Source: Ypsolopha sequella (lineage: Eukaryota; Arthropoda; Insecta; Lepidoptera; Ypsolophidae). From it: a stretch of DNA of 64,000 nt. The notes under the pieces were generated by a model. That model searched no databases. It worked only from the letters and a program-made list of their open reading frames with translations, and was not told the origin of the DNA. The first letter of the stretch is position 1. Each line of letters begins with the position of its first letter. The translations under genes were made by a program, and so were the position numbers. Positions 22,801 to 34,579 of the stretch are shown here, piece after piece. The DNA lies in NCBI GenBank assembly GCA_934047225.1, contig OW203988.1, positions 6,730,229 to 6,794,228 on the forward strand. The letters are read 5' to 3'.

Positions 22801-23278
22801 ATATGAGGAGAAATCTAGTATCTTCCAATGAACCCTTGAAAACCTGTTGTTGTTGATGTTCTAGCGTCAGGTGTCCCGTTAAGAAGCCTCGGGTCAAATC
22901 CATCCCGTTGGGAGACACACATAGTGTCCTCAGTGTTTCGGCAGAGAATATAAAGTATGTTTCGGTGTGTCTCTCGGTTGCCAGTTGTTGACGTTATCTT
23001 GTTTCTTTTATGTCAATAAAGTACTCATACATTATGCAGTCGAGTGTAAATAAACGAAGTCTGCAGATGTTCTTGGATGAATAAACATAAAATACAACAA
23101 TTAAAATCTAAACACTTGTGCAAAGATTCGTTATATTTTAGGGTTCGGTACCTTAAAAATGAGAATATGGAATCCCTTAGTGCTTGTCCTTCTGTTTATC
23201 TAGCCACAGCTCTCCGAAAGAATAAAACTTGCTTGTAATGGTTTAAAATTGATGTTCTCAAATATTTATTTCTTTAAA
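22801..23278. other. No gene seen
   Basis: No convincing frame, splice structure or repeat match inside the window. Confidence 0.4.
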
Positions 23279-23414
23279 TATTATTAGAGTGCATTACAAA
23301 CTAGAAAAGATCAATCAGAAACAAACCCAAAGACAAGAATTTGAAAAAAATCCCCGGGCCAGGATTCGAACCTGCGACCTCTTGTTATCAAGACAAGCGC
23401 GCTACCAATTGCAT
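23279..23414 (-). mobile_element. tRNA-headed SINE, family 2, copy 2
   Basis: Minus-strand copy of the SINE at 19078-19240, with the intact B box GGTTCGAATCC. It is cut at its 5' end: after GCAATTGG's complement the sequence switches to AT-rich DNA at about 23414. Confidence 0.7.
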
Positions 23415-23726
23415 TTATTTCATTTTTATAACAATAAAAAAAAAATATTCGATATATTTCGACCCTTGGTACGGGGCCGGCCGTCATCATTTAATGCCAA
23501 TAAATAAAAAATTAAAATAAAGCTTATAAAAGCAAATTTTATTCTCAAATATAGATTTTGTATAATTTTCCAAAACAAGAGTCTCTTATACCCGAAAAAT
23601 TTAGTATTATTTTTCACATATACTCTACCATGGCTTTTTCTCAATCACTTTTTATAGAGTCCTTTAGTATCGTTTTTTTTCAAATGATACCAACTTTACC
23701 GCGGTCGAAAAATATTGATTAAGCCT

Positions 23727-24032
23727 TTAAGAGGCTATGCGAATTTTATTTTTGTCACTGTCACTCCAAGCGAAAAATCGCGCAGTGCGAGAGGGGCGGA
23801 TTCAGTGCAAAAGGGAAAAAAGTTGGTTTTATATTTTTATTAAAAAACTAACAAAATTACAAATATCAAATCTCTAGATATTGTTGAAAATTTATCCAAA
23901 CATGTTTTCCAATTTCAAAACCCTAGATTATACAGTCAAAATGCATATACCAGAAACTGATTATAATTTTCCGTGTATATCATGAAATACACAGAAAAGA
24001 AACACCCGTATTTTTTTCGCATATCGCCTTAA
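23727..24032. mobile_element. TTAA-type MITE, family G, inverted and internally deleted
   Basis: TTAA at 23727-23730 and 24029-24032; tips TTAAGAGGCTATGCG and (inverted) TTAAGGCGATATGCG. Compared with 7704-8125 about 110 bp of interior is missing. Confidence 0.75.
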
Positions 24033-24070
24033 AATATAGAAAATATTTTTAGAAGACCCCTAACTAAACC

Positions 24071-24294
24071 AGCCCCCCTATTCTGTATCTTTGGTTGCCA
24101 ACTGGACCGGGTGCCTATCATCAAAAACATAGATAAAAAGTGAACTTTAAAAATTTGCCTTTGGTGGGTATTGAACTATTTACGAACTGTGTCGTTACTC
24201 ATTACTTGGACAATCGGAATTCGATAGTATATCTATGTTTTCGATGATAGGCACCCAGTCCAGTTGGCAATTAGAGATACATAATAGGACCGCA
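24071..24294. mobile_element. Foldback MITE, family F, copy 3
   Basis: CCCCCCTATTCTGTATC at the left, CATCAAAAACATAGAT arm, and the inverse at the right. Same orientation as the pair at 6142-6612. Confidence 0.75.
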
Positions 24295-24564
24295 GGTAGT
24301 GTAACTCGTACCTGACCAGTTATAAATTTCGTTGTTACCTCGAAGGTCGGAGTATTGTTATGAGTGGCCTAATGCAACTACTTGCATGAATTTCTAAGAT
24401 AAGAACTCTGTGACTATTTTGCTAATTAAAACTGTAGCCTTCACGCTTGTAGATTAAGTGTTATACTTTTTCTGATATTTTAGGATTCTGTATTAAAATG
24501 GAAACCCTTATAATTACGCTTTGGTGCCCGTCCGTTCGACCGCCACCCCACAACTATCTTCGCG

Positions 24565-24935
24565 CGAGAAATCATAAGTTAAGCGTGCAGCATGCGCGCA
24601 CTAAAGAGTCACCTGTTGTAAAGGCACTTCATCTTTTCAACAGAATCGACAACCCCCTCCCAAGGCTTGGTGAGCAACATTGTAAGGAAACCAGAAATAA
24701 GTATAAACTGGCTTTTCCAAAAATCAGACTCGCCAAAGTGAGTACCTCTTTCGTAGGACATGGTATAAGATTTTACAATAAACTTCCAAAAGAGGTCCTT
24801 ACTTTGTCAGAGAATAAGTTTAAACAGTATATTAAGCAGGGCCTACTGAAAAAGGCATATTAAAAAATAAATGAATATTTGGATGATGGTGAAGCATGGT
24901 GTTATAGTGATACTGATTTTGATGATAGTAGGTAA
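24565..24935 (+). pseudogene. LINE reverse-transcriptase C-terminal fragment
   Basis: The translation of 24618-24863 contains YKLAFPKIRLAKVSTSF and IRFYNKLPKEV, then NKFKQYIKQGLLKKAY, the pattern of the C-terminal tail of insect CR1/Jockey-like LINE proteins. A stop (TAA at 24861-24863) is followed by KINEYLDDGEAW in the same frame, typical continuation of this tail, so the stop looks like a nonsense change. Everything upstream (endonuclease and RT) is missing. Confidence 0.7.
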
Positions 24936-25067
24936 TAATTTAATTAATTAATATAATTTCCTAACTTTTGATTCCTCTTAAGAGTTAACATTAATTAATT
25001 ACAGACTGTAAAAGGAAATAGACTATATGAGACAGGTAGGCAAAGATATATATGTTTATAGATATAT

Positions 25068-25330
25068 ACAAGGTGACTTTTTGAGCATCTTCCAAATTCA
25101 TACTGGAGTCTTGGTAAGTGATCAGCATCATAAATCGATAACAATTTTTGTGAAATTCATATAATGAAATTTCGACTTCCCATAGTAATTCACTCCCAGT
25201 CCTAAGTGAATCACTATGGAGAGTCGAAATTTAGTTTTATGAATTTCACAAAAATCGTTATTGGTTCATGATGCTGATCACTTACCAAGGATCAACTATG
25301 AATTTGGACGATGTTCACAAATTCACCTTG

Positions 25331-25332
<2 letters not shown>
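25068..25332. mobile_element. Foldback MITE, family A, copy 1
   Basis: Tips TACAAGGTGACTTTTTGA and the inverse ending ATTCACCTTGTA; arms include AACAATTTTTGTGAAATTC and GAAATTTCGACT around a centre CTCCCAGTCC. Copies at 33928-34192 and, missing the left arm tip, at 54738-54932. Confidence 0.85.
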
Positions 25333-25365
<33 letters not shown>

Positions 25366-25866
25366 ACTTACGAATGACTATCGTTGACTACCTAGGTCTA
25401 GCTACGTTGAAGGAAGGTCATTTGGGCTATGAGTCAATTGAGCTCAGAAGAAACTTAGCTTTAGCAAAGTTTATACTTGGCGTTATTCGAAATAAGATCG
25501 ACTGTGTGGATCTTGTTGAGAAAATTCTAAAACTGTTAGTGCCCGATAGGTCCCTCAGGGCGCGGAGTCATACGTTGTTCGCGGCGCCATTTTCGCGCAC
25601 TAACCTTTATCGGTACTCGCCCGTCGCGCGAGCACTCGACATATTCTGCTCCCTGCTCGCTGAAGCACCAGAGCAGAGAATATAAAGGATTACTTGACCA
25701 GAGTGTGATATTTTTGTGGATCGTATTAGTTATCTGATAGATGTTTGTAAGGAACTGTTAGAGAGAAGTATGAAAGTAAGTGCTTTAGTTTAAGAATATT
25801 ACTGTAATGATTTAGATTTATCTGTTATGAATAATTTTGAATAAACAGATTTGAATTTGAATTTGA
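25333..25866 (+). pseudogene. TA microsatellite and LINE C-terminal fragment with TTTGAA tail
   Basis: A TA run and a T run (25329-25363) precede a frame at about 25375-25685. Its residues ESIELRRNLALAKFILGV, then LLVPDRSLRARSHTLF, and SPVARALDIF look like the last part of a Jockey-type LINE reverse transcriptase. Downstream, TTTTGAATAAACAGATTTG followed by repeated TTTGAA units (to 25866) is the element's 3' end. It is 5'-truncated. Family assignment is from motif resemblance only. Confidence 0.6.
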
Positions 25867-26147
25867 AGGAACCCGTACAACGCGAACGATTATACACTTG
25901 ACAGCCTCTGTGGCTGCTCGGTAGAGCAGGCAAAACAAAGACAGAACAGAATTATCACGTTTTTTAGATATGAAAGTTGAAGTACAGCTGCCTGCGACTC
26001 AACAATAATGAACTTTATTTTCAGAAGTACAAATACCACGTAAACATTTTACTGAAGTCAAGAAATCAAATAACTACTATAGAACTTTAGTCCGAAAAGG
26101 ACCCGCCTGCGCGCATCGACCAGACAAACACAGTCACCGGTTCCTAT

Positions 26148-26432
26148 TTTTAGGGTTCCGTACCCAAAGGGTAATCAACGGGACCCTATTACTAATACTC
26201 CGCTGTCTGTCTGTCTGTTCGTCTGTCACCAGGCTGTATCTCATGAACCGTGATAGTTAGACAGTTGAAATTTTCACATATGATGTATTTCTGTTGCCGC
26301 TATAGCAGCAAATACTAAAAAACAGAATAAAATAAATATTTAAGGGGGCTACCATACAACAGACATCTTTTTATTTGCCGTTTTTATAGATAATGGTACG
26401 GAACCTTTTGTGCGCGAGTCTGACTCTGCCAA
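26148..26432 (-). repeat. Dispersed repeat J, inverted copy
   Basis: Starts TTTAGGGTTCCGTACCC and ends GCGCGAGTCTGACTC; reverse of the copy at 1063-1407 with a shorter (CTGT)n tract. Confidence 0.65.
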
Positions 26433-27164
26433 TATGAATATCTGCCAATATTAATACGCAAAAGAATCCCTGTCAGAAAACTGAAATATAAATAAAACTC
26501 AGAAACACTGGTACAAAAGACAATCATTAGGTAGGTTGATGTATGAACGAATGTACCTTGAGAAGTAAAATTTTCGTTTATTGCAAAAATGTCTAACGCT
26601 TTACTAGTTTACTATAGCTTCCTAATTATACACATTACCATCAATTTGCGTCAAACAAAACCCTCGATTTGCACATCTGTCTAGGCAATTATTTATGAGC
26701 TTGGTGAGAATGGCCGCAGACCAGATAATCACCATTATCTCTAGTAACAGTTAATTGTTACCACACCAAAAGTACTGGTTTGTGAGTGAACTTTACTATG
26801 GCGTGTGTTACTTGTAACTATTTCATAATTCGCTTAGATTAAATTATGTTAAGGTGTGTTAATTCGAAAACCATTTCGAGATTTTGGTTTAATAGGCTAT
26901 TTTTAGAACTTGTAGTCTAAAAAACCTCATGATGATGAATATTTTATGAAAAAGCTGCAACTTCCATTTGCCTTCGTGTGACGTCACTTAAAAAAATATA
27001 TTATTATAAATATAATTAAAAAATATACCATAATAATGAAAACTATGACCTAAAATGGCGTATATACACTGATTTGTTTTTTTTAAATCATTAAAGAATT
27101 AACTTACGGGAATGAGATTTATGTGTTACCGTAACATATATGTAACTATAATGTTCCAAGACAT
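26433..27164. other. No gene seen
   Basis: AT-rich DNA, no supported frame or repeat. Confidence 0.5.
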
Positions 27165-27330
27165 TAAAGCCGATTTTGAATGCTTTAATTTTAGTTTTAG
27201 TTATGTCAAAACTAAATTTTCTTTATTGCAAAATAACCCTTAAGTGTAAGGTACATGAGTGAAATTACATTAGAATAATTTTAGTTTTGACAGCACTAAA
27301 ACTAAAAATTAAAGCCTTCAAAATCGGCTA
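27165..27330. mobile_element. Foldback MITE, family B, copy 3
   Basis: TAAAGCCGATTTTGAATGC at the left and GCCTTCAAAATCGGCTA at the right; arms share GTTTTAGTTATGTCAAAAC, diverged from copies 1 and 2. Confidence 0.8.
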
Positions 27331-27417
27331 CATTAAGTACTTTGATTATTTGTTAAGTAATTGAAAAAATGGGTTTAGTATTAATTGTAATAAATAATAT
27401 ATATTTTTTTTATCAAT

Positions 27418-27598
27418 TGTGTCGATTCGGTGTAACTAGTTCTGTGGGTACAACACAACTTAACTTATTTGACAGGACTAACCTTATTTTAAGCCTCCTG
27501 TCTTTGTCTTTTCGATACAGGAAGAAGAAGACAGCACGCTTAAATTAAGTTTAGTAACTGTCAAATAAGTTAAGTCGTATTACACCGAATCGAAACAA
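27418..27598. mobile_element. Foldback MITE, family C, complete copy
   Basis: Left arm TGTGTCGATTCGGTGTAAC, with AACTTAACTTATTTGACAG; the right arm is the inverse, ending TTACACCGAATCGAAACA. The central CTGTCTTTGTC segment pairs with GAAGACAGCACG imperfectly. The half copy at 968-1062 belongs to the same family. Confidence 0.8.
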
Positions 27599-27839
27599 CC
27601 GTCTGCATCTTTTATTACGTAATTTTGTTTATAGTCTAGGTGGTCTAGGTGCTGATTGGCAAAGCTGAAGATAAATATTAACAGACTAATCAAAAAAAAA
27701 ATTTTTTTATATGTTTACAATGCGTACGTATCTGTGTTTACGATTATGTCAGTTGCTTGATTATGAAGATAAAACTAATGTCTATGCTTAGAAAAAGCAC
27801 TAACAAACAGTTTAACAAAAAAATTTCAAAAATATTTTA

Positions 27840-28035
27840 CGACTAATTAGTAAAGTAAAGTAAAGTAAAAAATATTTTATTGCTTCGAAAAAAGTTATTA
27901 CAGTATTATAAAAATCATACAAATAAGTACACTGCACAGAAATAAAAACACACACAATTTGAACAGGGGTCCCCAAACTCGGCCAGGCCAGTAACGCGGG
28001 GTACCAAAAATATGTTGCGGTGACAATGGGTATCA
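27840..28035 (-). mobile_element. LINE 3' end with TTTAC tail
   Basis: On the minus strand, a short coding tail (FLVPRVTGLAEFGDPCSNC in one frame) is followed by a stop, AT-rich UTR, AATAAA and a run of TTTAC units (plus strand GTAAA at 27855-27870). This is the layout of a Jockey-like LINE terminus. Which of the two open frames was coding is uncertain. Confidence 0.5.
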
Positions 28036-28239
28036 TTACTACAAATATATATATATTTAAAACTAATAAACAAACATAAGAACATGCTTAGAATAAATCA
28101 TTAAACACAAACATAATTTAAAGTTATCTATTTAAAGTTATCAAAGACAAACTCATTATAGAGTAAAGATTCTGTCCTGTCATAATTCAAAGTAAACAAC
28201 CAGTCGGCTACCTTGGATTTTGCTTCTGCTATGGAACAT

Positions 28240-29435
28240 GACTTACAGTTGCCACAAAATAAGAGGCCCGTTTTGACAGATAAGAACGACCATAGAATAT
28301 AACTTTACATGTAATAAATGAAACGGTTAACAAATAATTATTAACTTATTGGGTTTAAAGAAAATAAATAAACGTTTTTTAATTATCACGGAACATATTT
28401 CAAGTACTATTTTCACGCATATTCCAAAATAAGATGCAATTTTGAATTACTACACAATGTCTCAAAAACAGTTACATTCTCAGTCAATTTTTTCTTAATA
28501 ATAGTGTTGTAACCAGATAATCGCCTAATTTCACGGACTCAATTCGATTCCACGTGAAAATAATTAACTTGTTTTAATATTGATAAAATAATTGTAATGA
28601 TTTGTAATTAGCTTTTGTGAGACCAGTACACAAAAAGCCAAGTTTAAATTTCCTTTTTTTTTTTTGCAAATATAAACTTTTTAGATTTGAACATTTGCAT
28701 GTATTTATTTGTAACGGTGTCGCGTATACCGAAAAATATAATATAATAATTGTGCTAAATAATGTTACATACCACTTAGCTTTTAAACTTAAAGTTTACA
28801 AAAACAAAAAATATATATATATAAAAAACATACATTAAAGTCCCATTTTTTTTATTAATGAATTGGTTTACAGGCAGTTTTCCATAAATCATCCTATCAA
28901 TAGACAGATTGGCTGGTAAGAAATATGGCAGTATTTTATTTTTATAAGGCATGGAGCAATTTTTTCATCTTGAAGCCTACATGTTTTTCTTACTGGCCAG
29001 TATTTTATATCTATCAACGCTCAGACCTCTATCTAATTTGAGGTCAGTGAAGTACAACATTACAAAATATTACTGGCACGTAAGAATTTCCATTTCAGAT
29101 TCTTTTCGTAGAGAAAAAAAATTAAAAGCTGGTTTTAGCACCCGAAATATCTTTCTTTAACCATATTGGAAGTCGTTGTGCTCCCGTTTGTTTTTAGTGT
29201 TTTTTTCTTGTGACTTTAGGCTTTACTTTTGAACTGTTTATATTTTCTTTCACGTTGACTTTGGCAATTATGTTTATTCTGGAAATTATAACCAATAAAC
29301 TTGAAAATATTTCAAACGATAACAAACTCATAATATTTTGAATCGATTTCTCGTGAGAATCGGTTGAAATAGTTACCGATTTGCATGGTTCACATCCATA
29401 GATACGTTGCGATGACATACGTCAAAACGGACCTA
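28240..29435 (-). other. LINE 3' untranslated region, about 1.2 kb
   Basis: Non-coding sequence downstream of the RT stop. It matches 43535-44690 in reverse orientation nearly throughout, for example TCTGTCTATTGATAGGATG, ATTTTCACGTGGAATCGAAT and TTATCTGTCAAAACGGGCC. The homology crosses the RT stop codon by about 15 bp (ACAATGTAATAGGT), which ties this stretch to the LINE. The small frames here on both strands are not genes. Confidence 0.75.
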
Positions 29436-31610
29436 TTACATTGTGACTACTTTAATGTCACAACATTTTAGAGTTGAGTTATATATGCGCGAGCAAATGA
29501 ATTGTCCAAACCTACCTGCGAAAGCTGTTCTAACTTTAGGCCCAGGAACTCTAAAAACTCGTTTACAACTCAAGTCAGCGTAGTAAGTTGAATTTAAGGT
29601 AGATTTGTGTTTATTAAGACATACCTTTTGGATAAAAAGTTGACGGACTGTAAGTAACTTAGCGTCTATGTATAAAGAAACTGTTGGATATTGAAAAGGT
29701 TTTTTAAGCATAACCTTTAAAACTGATCGTTGGGCTCTTTCCACGGTAATCATAATGGATTTAGCTGCACTACCCCAGACCGAGATACAGTAGGTTAACA
29801 GTGATTGGCAGAGTGCCGTGTAAACAATTTTGAGAGTCATTATGCAAGCGGAGTATCTTAGTCTTTTCATGATTCCAACAATTTTACGCACCCTCTTTGA
29901 AAGACCAAAGATATGCTCTTTAAAATTAAGATTTTGATCTATTACAACGCCCAGATACTTCAAGTTATTTATGCGATGGATTTGTTCACAATTACATTCC
30001 GAAGGAACGGGGTAAGACAAGCCACAGGAGTGGATTTTTATGCAACAATTATCCGGAGGTCTAGATGCAGCTGTTATGTGGAAACAAACATACTTCGTCT
30101 TGGTTTTATTTAAAGTGAGCAAGTTGTTCTCTAACCAGTTAGAGATCGATGCCATCCCTACCTCTGCAGAGAGGAAGGTACTATCCCATGTTTTGGAATG
30201 AAACAACACCACGGTGTCGTCCGCATAGCAGATAGTTTCGGCTCCACTTATTTGAAGATTGTGAATGTCATTCATGTAGATTATAAAAAGTGTTGGGCCC
30301 AAAATGCTACCCTGCGGGACACCGTACTGAATGTTTGCAGTATCACTTCTGTGTAACCCCATTTTGACCAGTTGCTTCCTGTTAGTAAGGTAACTCTGGA
30401 ACCAGTTCAGCGCTGTGCCTCTGACACCAAAGAGTTCGAGCTTTCTCAGAAGAATGGGAATTGAGACGGTGTCAAAGGCCTTGGCCAGGTCCAGGAAAAC
30501 ACCTATGCATTTCTGACCACTGTCCAGGTAAGAAGAAATGAGGTCGGTAAGAAGCGAAACTGCATCTTCTGTTGATTTGTTTCGCCTGAAACCAAATTGT
30601 CTATCCGAGAGACAGTGATGTTTTTCGAGAAAATTAACCAACCTGGCATTTACTAACTTTTCCAATATCTTTGAAAATACACTTAGGAGTGATATCGGCC
30701 TATAATTATTTGGCATGTCTTTGGGACCATTTTTGTGTATTGGCGTGATCGAAGCTATCTTCCAACAGTCGGGGAAAGTTCCAGTACTAAGGCTTAGATT
30801 AAGTATGAAAACAAGAGGCTCCATAATAACCCCTCCAATGTGTTTAATGAGTCGGTTATTAAAGCCATCTAAGCCGGGGGCACTATCATTTTTTAATTTA
30901 TTTATAATGCTCTCAACTTCTTTCAAGTCGGTAGGAGCCAAAAAGAAGGAATCCAGGGGAGATTTACAACTAGGAATTGTTCCAGACGCTAACGTTTCCT
31001 CGGTAGCACTAGTCTTATTGAGTATTTCCTCAGCTAAAATACGTCACACCGAAGAAAAGTAGGCGTTACATAGCTGAAGTGATTCATTTGGGTCTTTTAG
31101 CACTGAGAGAAGTTCCTGGCACTGTGATTTAGGCTTTTTCAGGTTACATACTTTCTTGATAGCATTCCAGAGAGACCTGCTACTAGAACTGCTTTTTTCA
31201 AGCATTCTACTCTCATAGTCTGCTTTGAGTTTACGTAGCAAGTCATTTAAAAAGTTTCTGTAACGTCGGTAAGTTAGTTTAAGTATTTGGTCATCTGGGT
31301 TCCGTCTTAGCTTGGCATGAAGTTGATCTCGGTGTCGACTACATCTCATTAGCCCGGGAGTTATCCAAGGCTTAAGATTAAACTGAGATCTACTAACTTT
31401 TACAATTTTAGTGTGCTTTTTTACGGTCTCTGAAATTATATCCATAAAGATCTCAACAGCATTATTTATATCGGTCTGCTCAGACAATGTCGACCAGTCT
31501 GTGGATAAGAGTTCATTGACTACCCCTGAGTAGTCAGTAATATTTTTTGTTCTGTCTAATTTGATATCTGGCTTAGTTTTCATACCCAATTGGTGAGTGA
31601 TTGCCGTCAA
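29436..31610 (-). pseudogene. LINE reverse transcriptase, one in-frame stop
   Basis: One continuous frame of about 725 codons interrupted by a single TGA at roughly 31026-31028 (after the residues AYFSSV). N-terminal part (31610-31044): linker with FNLKPWITPGLMRCSRHRD and the SLWNAIKK segment. C-terminal part: RT domain with APGLDGFNNRLIKHIGG, NNYRPISLLSVFSKILEKL, RQFGFRRNKST, VFLDLAKAFDTV, GVPQGSILGP and the catalytic ICYADDT box, then a thumb region and stop at 29436. Motif style fits the CR1/L2/Jockey group. The endonuclease domain is absent, so the copy was truncated on insertion. It could not mobilise itself; the RT itself is broken only once, suggesting a fairly recent insertion. Confidence 0.9.
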
Positions 31611-31840
31611 AATATTCGAATAGTCGTGTAATCGATGACGTCATCGATTTCTGAACGAGACTGTCGACTCCTGTGCATGCGCCAGTGTCGAGTGGACAAA
31701 GTGCAGTGACCTCACCAAGTCTGGCTGGTCAATGCCAATGTCAAAGTTAGGGATCTTACGAATTTTCGTATCCATTTTTCTATACGTACTTTGAGAATCT
31801 TCTGCTAGACGGCCTATAGTTTTATCCTTAGTACTTTTGA

Positions 31841-31930
31841 AGCAGCGATGGTTATTTCGGTACGACACGCCGGATTCTCAATCTCGAGGCCCGGATTCGA
31901 ATTCGGTAGGGCATGCACCAATGGTAATTT
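31841..31930 (+). mobile_element. tRNA-headed SINE, family 1, head fragment
   Basis: GAAGCAGCGATGG, TCTCAATCTCGAGGCCCGG, then GATTCGAATTCGG and GGGCATGCACCAATGG match the first 90 bp of the copies at 21984 and 61174, with a small rearrangement in the first 30 bp. The body is missing. Confidence 0.6.
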
Positions 31931-31951
31931 AATTTTATCGTTTACTTATAA

Positions 31952-32108
31952 AAAACCGACCAAATGCGAGTCGAACTCGCGCACGAAGGGTTCCGTACCA
32001 TTATCTATAAAAACGGCAAAAAAAAGCATGTCTGTTGTATGGGAGGCGCCTTAAATATTTATTTTATTCTGTTTTTTAGTATTTGTTGTTATAGAGGCAA
32101 CAGAAATC
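31952..32108 (+). repeat. Dispersed repeat J, truncated copy
   Basis: AAAACCGACCAAATGCGAGTC through GTTGTTATAGAGGCAACAG; corresponds to the first 165 bp of 1063-1407. Confidence 0.65.
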
Positions 32109-32340
32109 ATCGATTATCATCTTGTAAAATAAATCAGATAATCAGATAATCTAGAGCTGCCTATAGTTTTTACAATTCACGAACACGTATTTAGTGAGGT
32201 AGCTAGTGTGCATTTGGTTGTGTACTTACATAGTACGAGTACAAACAAACATACAAACGCTGTCACCGAATTGTGGAGTGTCTATGGAATTTTATTATAA
32301 TATTTAAGGTTGAGTCCATTATCATTACCTAGGCCTATGT

Positions 32341-32605
32341 GCAGTGGCGTGCACAGAACTTTTTTCCGGAAAAGCAATCAGAAGGTCAAGTACAACAATA
32401 AAAAAAAATATGAAATTTTTTTAATAACACTTTGAAAAAAAAAAAGTTTGTATGACGCCAGGGTAGGCACTGCCTTTCCTAGAGTGAACATTTTCATACA
32501 AACTTTTTTTTTCAAAGTGTTATATAAATTTTTTAATATTTTTTTTATTATCATACTTGACCTTCTGATTGCTTTTCCGGAAAAGAGTTCTGTGCACGCC
32601 ACTGC
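32341..32605. mobile_element. Foldback MITE (GCAGTGGCGTGCACAGAA)
   Basis: Left arm GCAGTGGCGTGCACAGAAC, TCAGAAGGTCAAGTA; the right arm is its close inverse, ending GTTCTGTGCACGCCACTGC. The centre carries GGCACTGCC. The right half reappears at 50234-50393. Confidence 0.85.
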
Positions 32606-33057
32606 CTATGTGTAATAAGTCGAACTGAAAATCGTGAAATTTGAGTAATATCTTGACAAGGAACCCTTAAATACGTAAATTTAACGGTTTTTTACCAAAA
32701 GTGTAGCCGAATGTGCTTTTATTGTTTAAGATAAAAATCTAAAAAATTACATGAGTGAAACATCGAAAAGTTACCTAGATTAATAATAACCAAAAATAAT
32801 GTTTACAAATGTGCACAGTCTTGCCAACATCATGTTCTTCCTGAAATAAGTTTTCAATTTTGTGCCCGCGACGAAATCGGAACGATGGTATTGTCCTCGC
32901 AAGTTTCATGGAGCGTGCACCATAGTGAAATGAAACAGCATGAAATTTGGCCACGCTCACAACTCAGTTGGTCGCGTCATTGTAAAGCTCGCGCCTGCAA
33001 CAACTAAGCTGTTGATTTTAACTGCGTCGGCGCATGTCAAGTTACAATTACGTTTAT

Positions 33058-33062
33058 TCAGT
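33058..33062 (+). promoter_or_regulatory. Candidate arthropod initiator TCAGT
   Basis: TCAGT lies 44 bases before the ATG of the small exon at 33102. No TATA box is seen 30 bases upstream. TCAGT is the usual arthropod initiator motif but is short enough to occur by chance. Confidence 0.3.
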
Positions 33063-33101
33063 GCTGATAGATGGTAACACGTTTAGATTACTTTTCCTAA
33101 A

Positions 33102-33148
33102 ATGGAAAAGGATATTGAACTTCTAACTCTGGAGCTTGTACCAAAACA
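33102..33148 (+). CDS. Candidate first coding exon of the unnamed gene
   Basis: ATG at 33102 in the context CCTAAAATGG, encoding MEKDIELLTLELVPK plus two bases (CA), followed at once by a donor GTAAGC at 33149. The open phase is 2. The exon at 35500 begins with one base completing a codon (CA+G, Gln) and stays open to a stop, so the two pieces fit exactly. Support is limited to start context, donor and phase match. An additional exon between them, or a different first exon, cannot be excluded. Confidence 0.42.
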
Positions 33149-33927
33149 GTAAGCAACAAAAATACTGATTTTGTTACGCTAGGCGCGTTTTATAGTTCTT
33201 GCAATCTATGACGACTTTATCTGGCTTGCTTGTATGAAATATCTGTACAACAGGAAAATGTGTGTGTACGACACGTAACTGGCGCAACGTGCTAACGTGC
33301 TTATAAACGACTTACCACTTACAAGTAGAGCTGATTAGTCATCGTGGATTACAAGAACTCTATCAGCAGAATATTAGTCTTATCTAGCAGCTGGATCGAG
33401 TTGCAGCATTTTCACTTTGTCTACCATCGTTCCCAGTCCACGATCTACAACATCTAGATTCAGCGATCAGAAACAGTTCGATACAATAAAGATGGAAAGC
33501 GAAGAAAGTCTGAGAACGCTCTCCTGCTGTCTATTGTTGGCGTCTGACGCTGATGATGTCTCTGGGGCCTTGCTGGGAGATAATAGTGATAGATACTCAT
33601 AAAAAACCTGAAGTAAAAACCATCTAAGTTTCTGCTGACCCATTTTACTTTTTCCTCTATAAAAGCAATTTTTTTCTTCGGTTGTAGGCACATCATGGAA
33701 TATTCAAAAATCTTTCTCGCCACACCTTCAATGCCTTCAAAGATAATAATTTTCTTTAAAAAAATATATTGCGCTTGAATATTTAAAATTATATTTAAAT
33801 AATTAGGTACATGCGTTACGTTAACTATTTTTAATATTTATTTTGGGTTAAGTATTTTTAAAGTTTAATTACTTTAGTCCTTTCGGGGTTCGAAAATTTT
33901 ATAAATTTTAATTAATATCGTACCTAT

Positions 33928-34192
33928 ACAAGGTGACTTTTTGATCATCGACCAAATTCATACTAGAGGCTTGGTAAGTGATCAGTATCATGAATCGATA
34001 TCAATTTTTGTGAAATTCGTATCATGAAATTTCGACTTGCCATAGTAATTCACTCCCAGTCCTGAGTGAATCACTATGGGGAGTCGAAATTTAATTTTAT
34101 GAATTTTACGAAAATCGTTATTGGTTCATGATGCTGATCACTTACCAAGGCTCAAGTATGAATTTGGACGATGTTCACAAATTCACCTTGTA
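33928..34192. mobile_element. Foldback MITE, family A, copy 2
   Basis: TACAAGGTGACTTTTTGATC to ATTCACCTTGTA, arms matching 25068-25332. Flanks ACCTA and GGTAT extend the symmetry by a few bases, suggesting insertion into a palindromic target. Confidence 0.85.
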
Positions 34193-34579
34193 GGTATAAG
34201 TCGAAATTATAACAAAGTGTTTGAGCAGAGTACCTATTTATTGTTTTTAGTATCCCTATTGTATCCCGGAATGGCGCGAAACACTTCTCATTGTCTTTGT
34301 CTGGACGTGGAGAGAACGGTTCTGCAGTCTGCTGCGTTTCATTATTTATTTAGCATCTACATCGGCGTAGTCTGCATACAATACATTGTTACCGTCTACA
34401 GAGACGCTCGATTTAATGTGGACAGCCGCGTCCGGGGAGCTTACTAAAAAGTTTTGTGTCTTCGCGTACTTTTGAAGAATAAATATTACTTATTAGGGAT
34501 GATTGCTTATGCATTTTTACATTTCATAAGAGTTTATTATTTATTCTACGTATTAAACTAGAAGTTTGATAAGTACGTA

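Larger units (their letters stand above)
28240..31640 (-). mobile_element. CR1/Jockey-group LINE, 5'-truncated, about 3.4 kb
   Basis: The element runs from about 31640 (start of the linker between endonuclease and RT) down to about 28240. It comprises the RT reading frame (31610-29436) and a long AT-rich 3' untranslated region (29435-28240). The 3' boundary is inferred because a second, opposite-strand copy of just the UTR (43535-44690) stops matching at the same point, around GTGGCAACTGTA. The 5' end loses recognisable LINE sequence at a TGA near 31630. No poly-A tail or target duplication could be identified. Confidence 0.8.

Noticed and set aside
31641..31868. 75-codon minus-strand frame as the LINE endonuclease
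   Set aside because: No endonuclease motifs; lies beyond the point where LINE sequence ends and overlaps a SINE head.
34121..34447. 108-codon plus-strand frame as a gene
   Set aside because: First third lies in the family A MITE; the rest has no known domain and no splice support.
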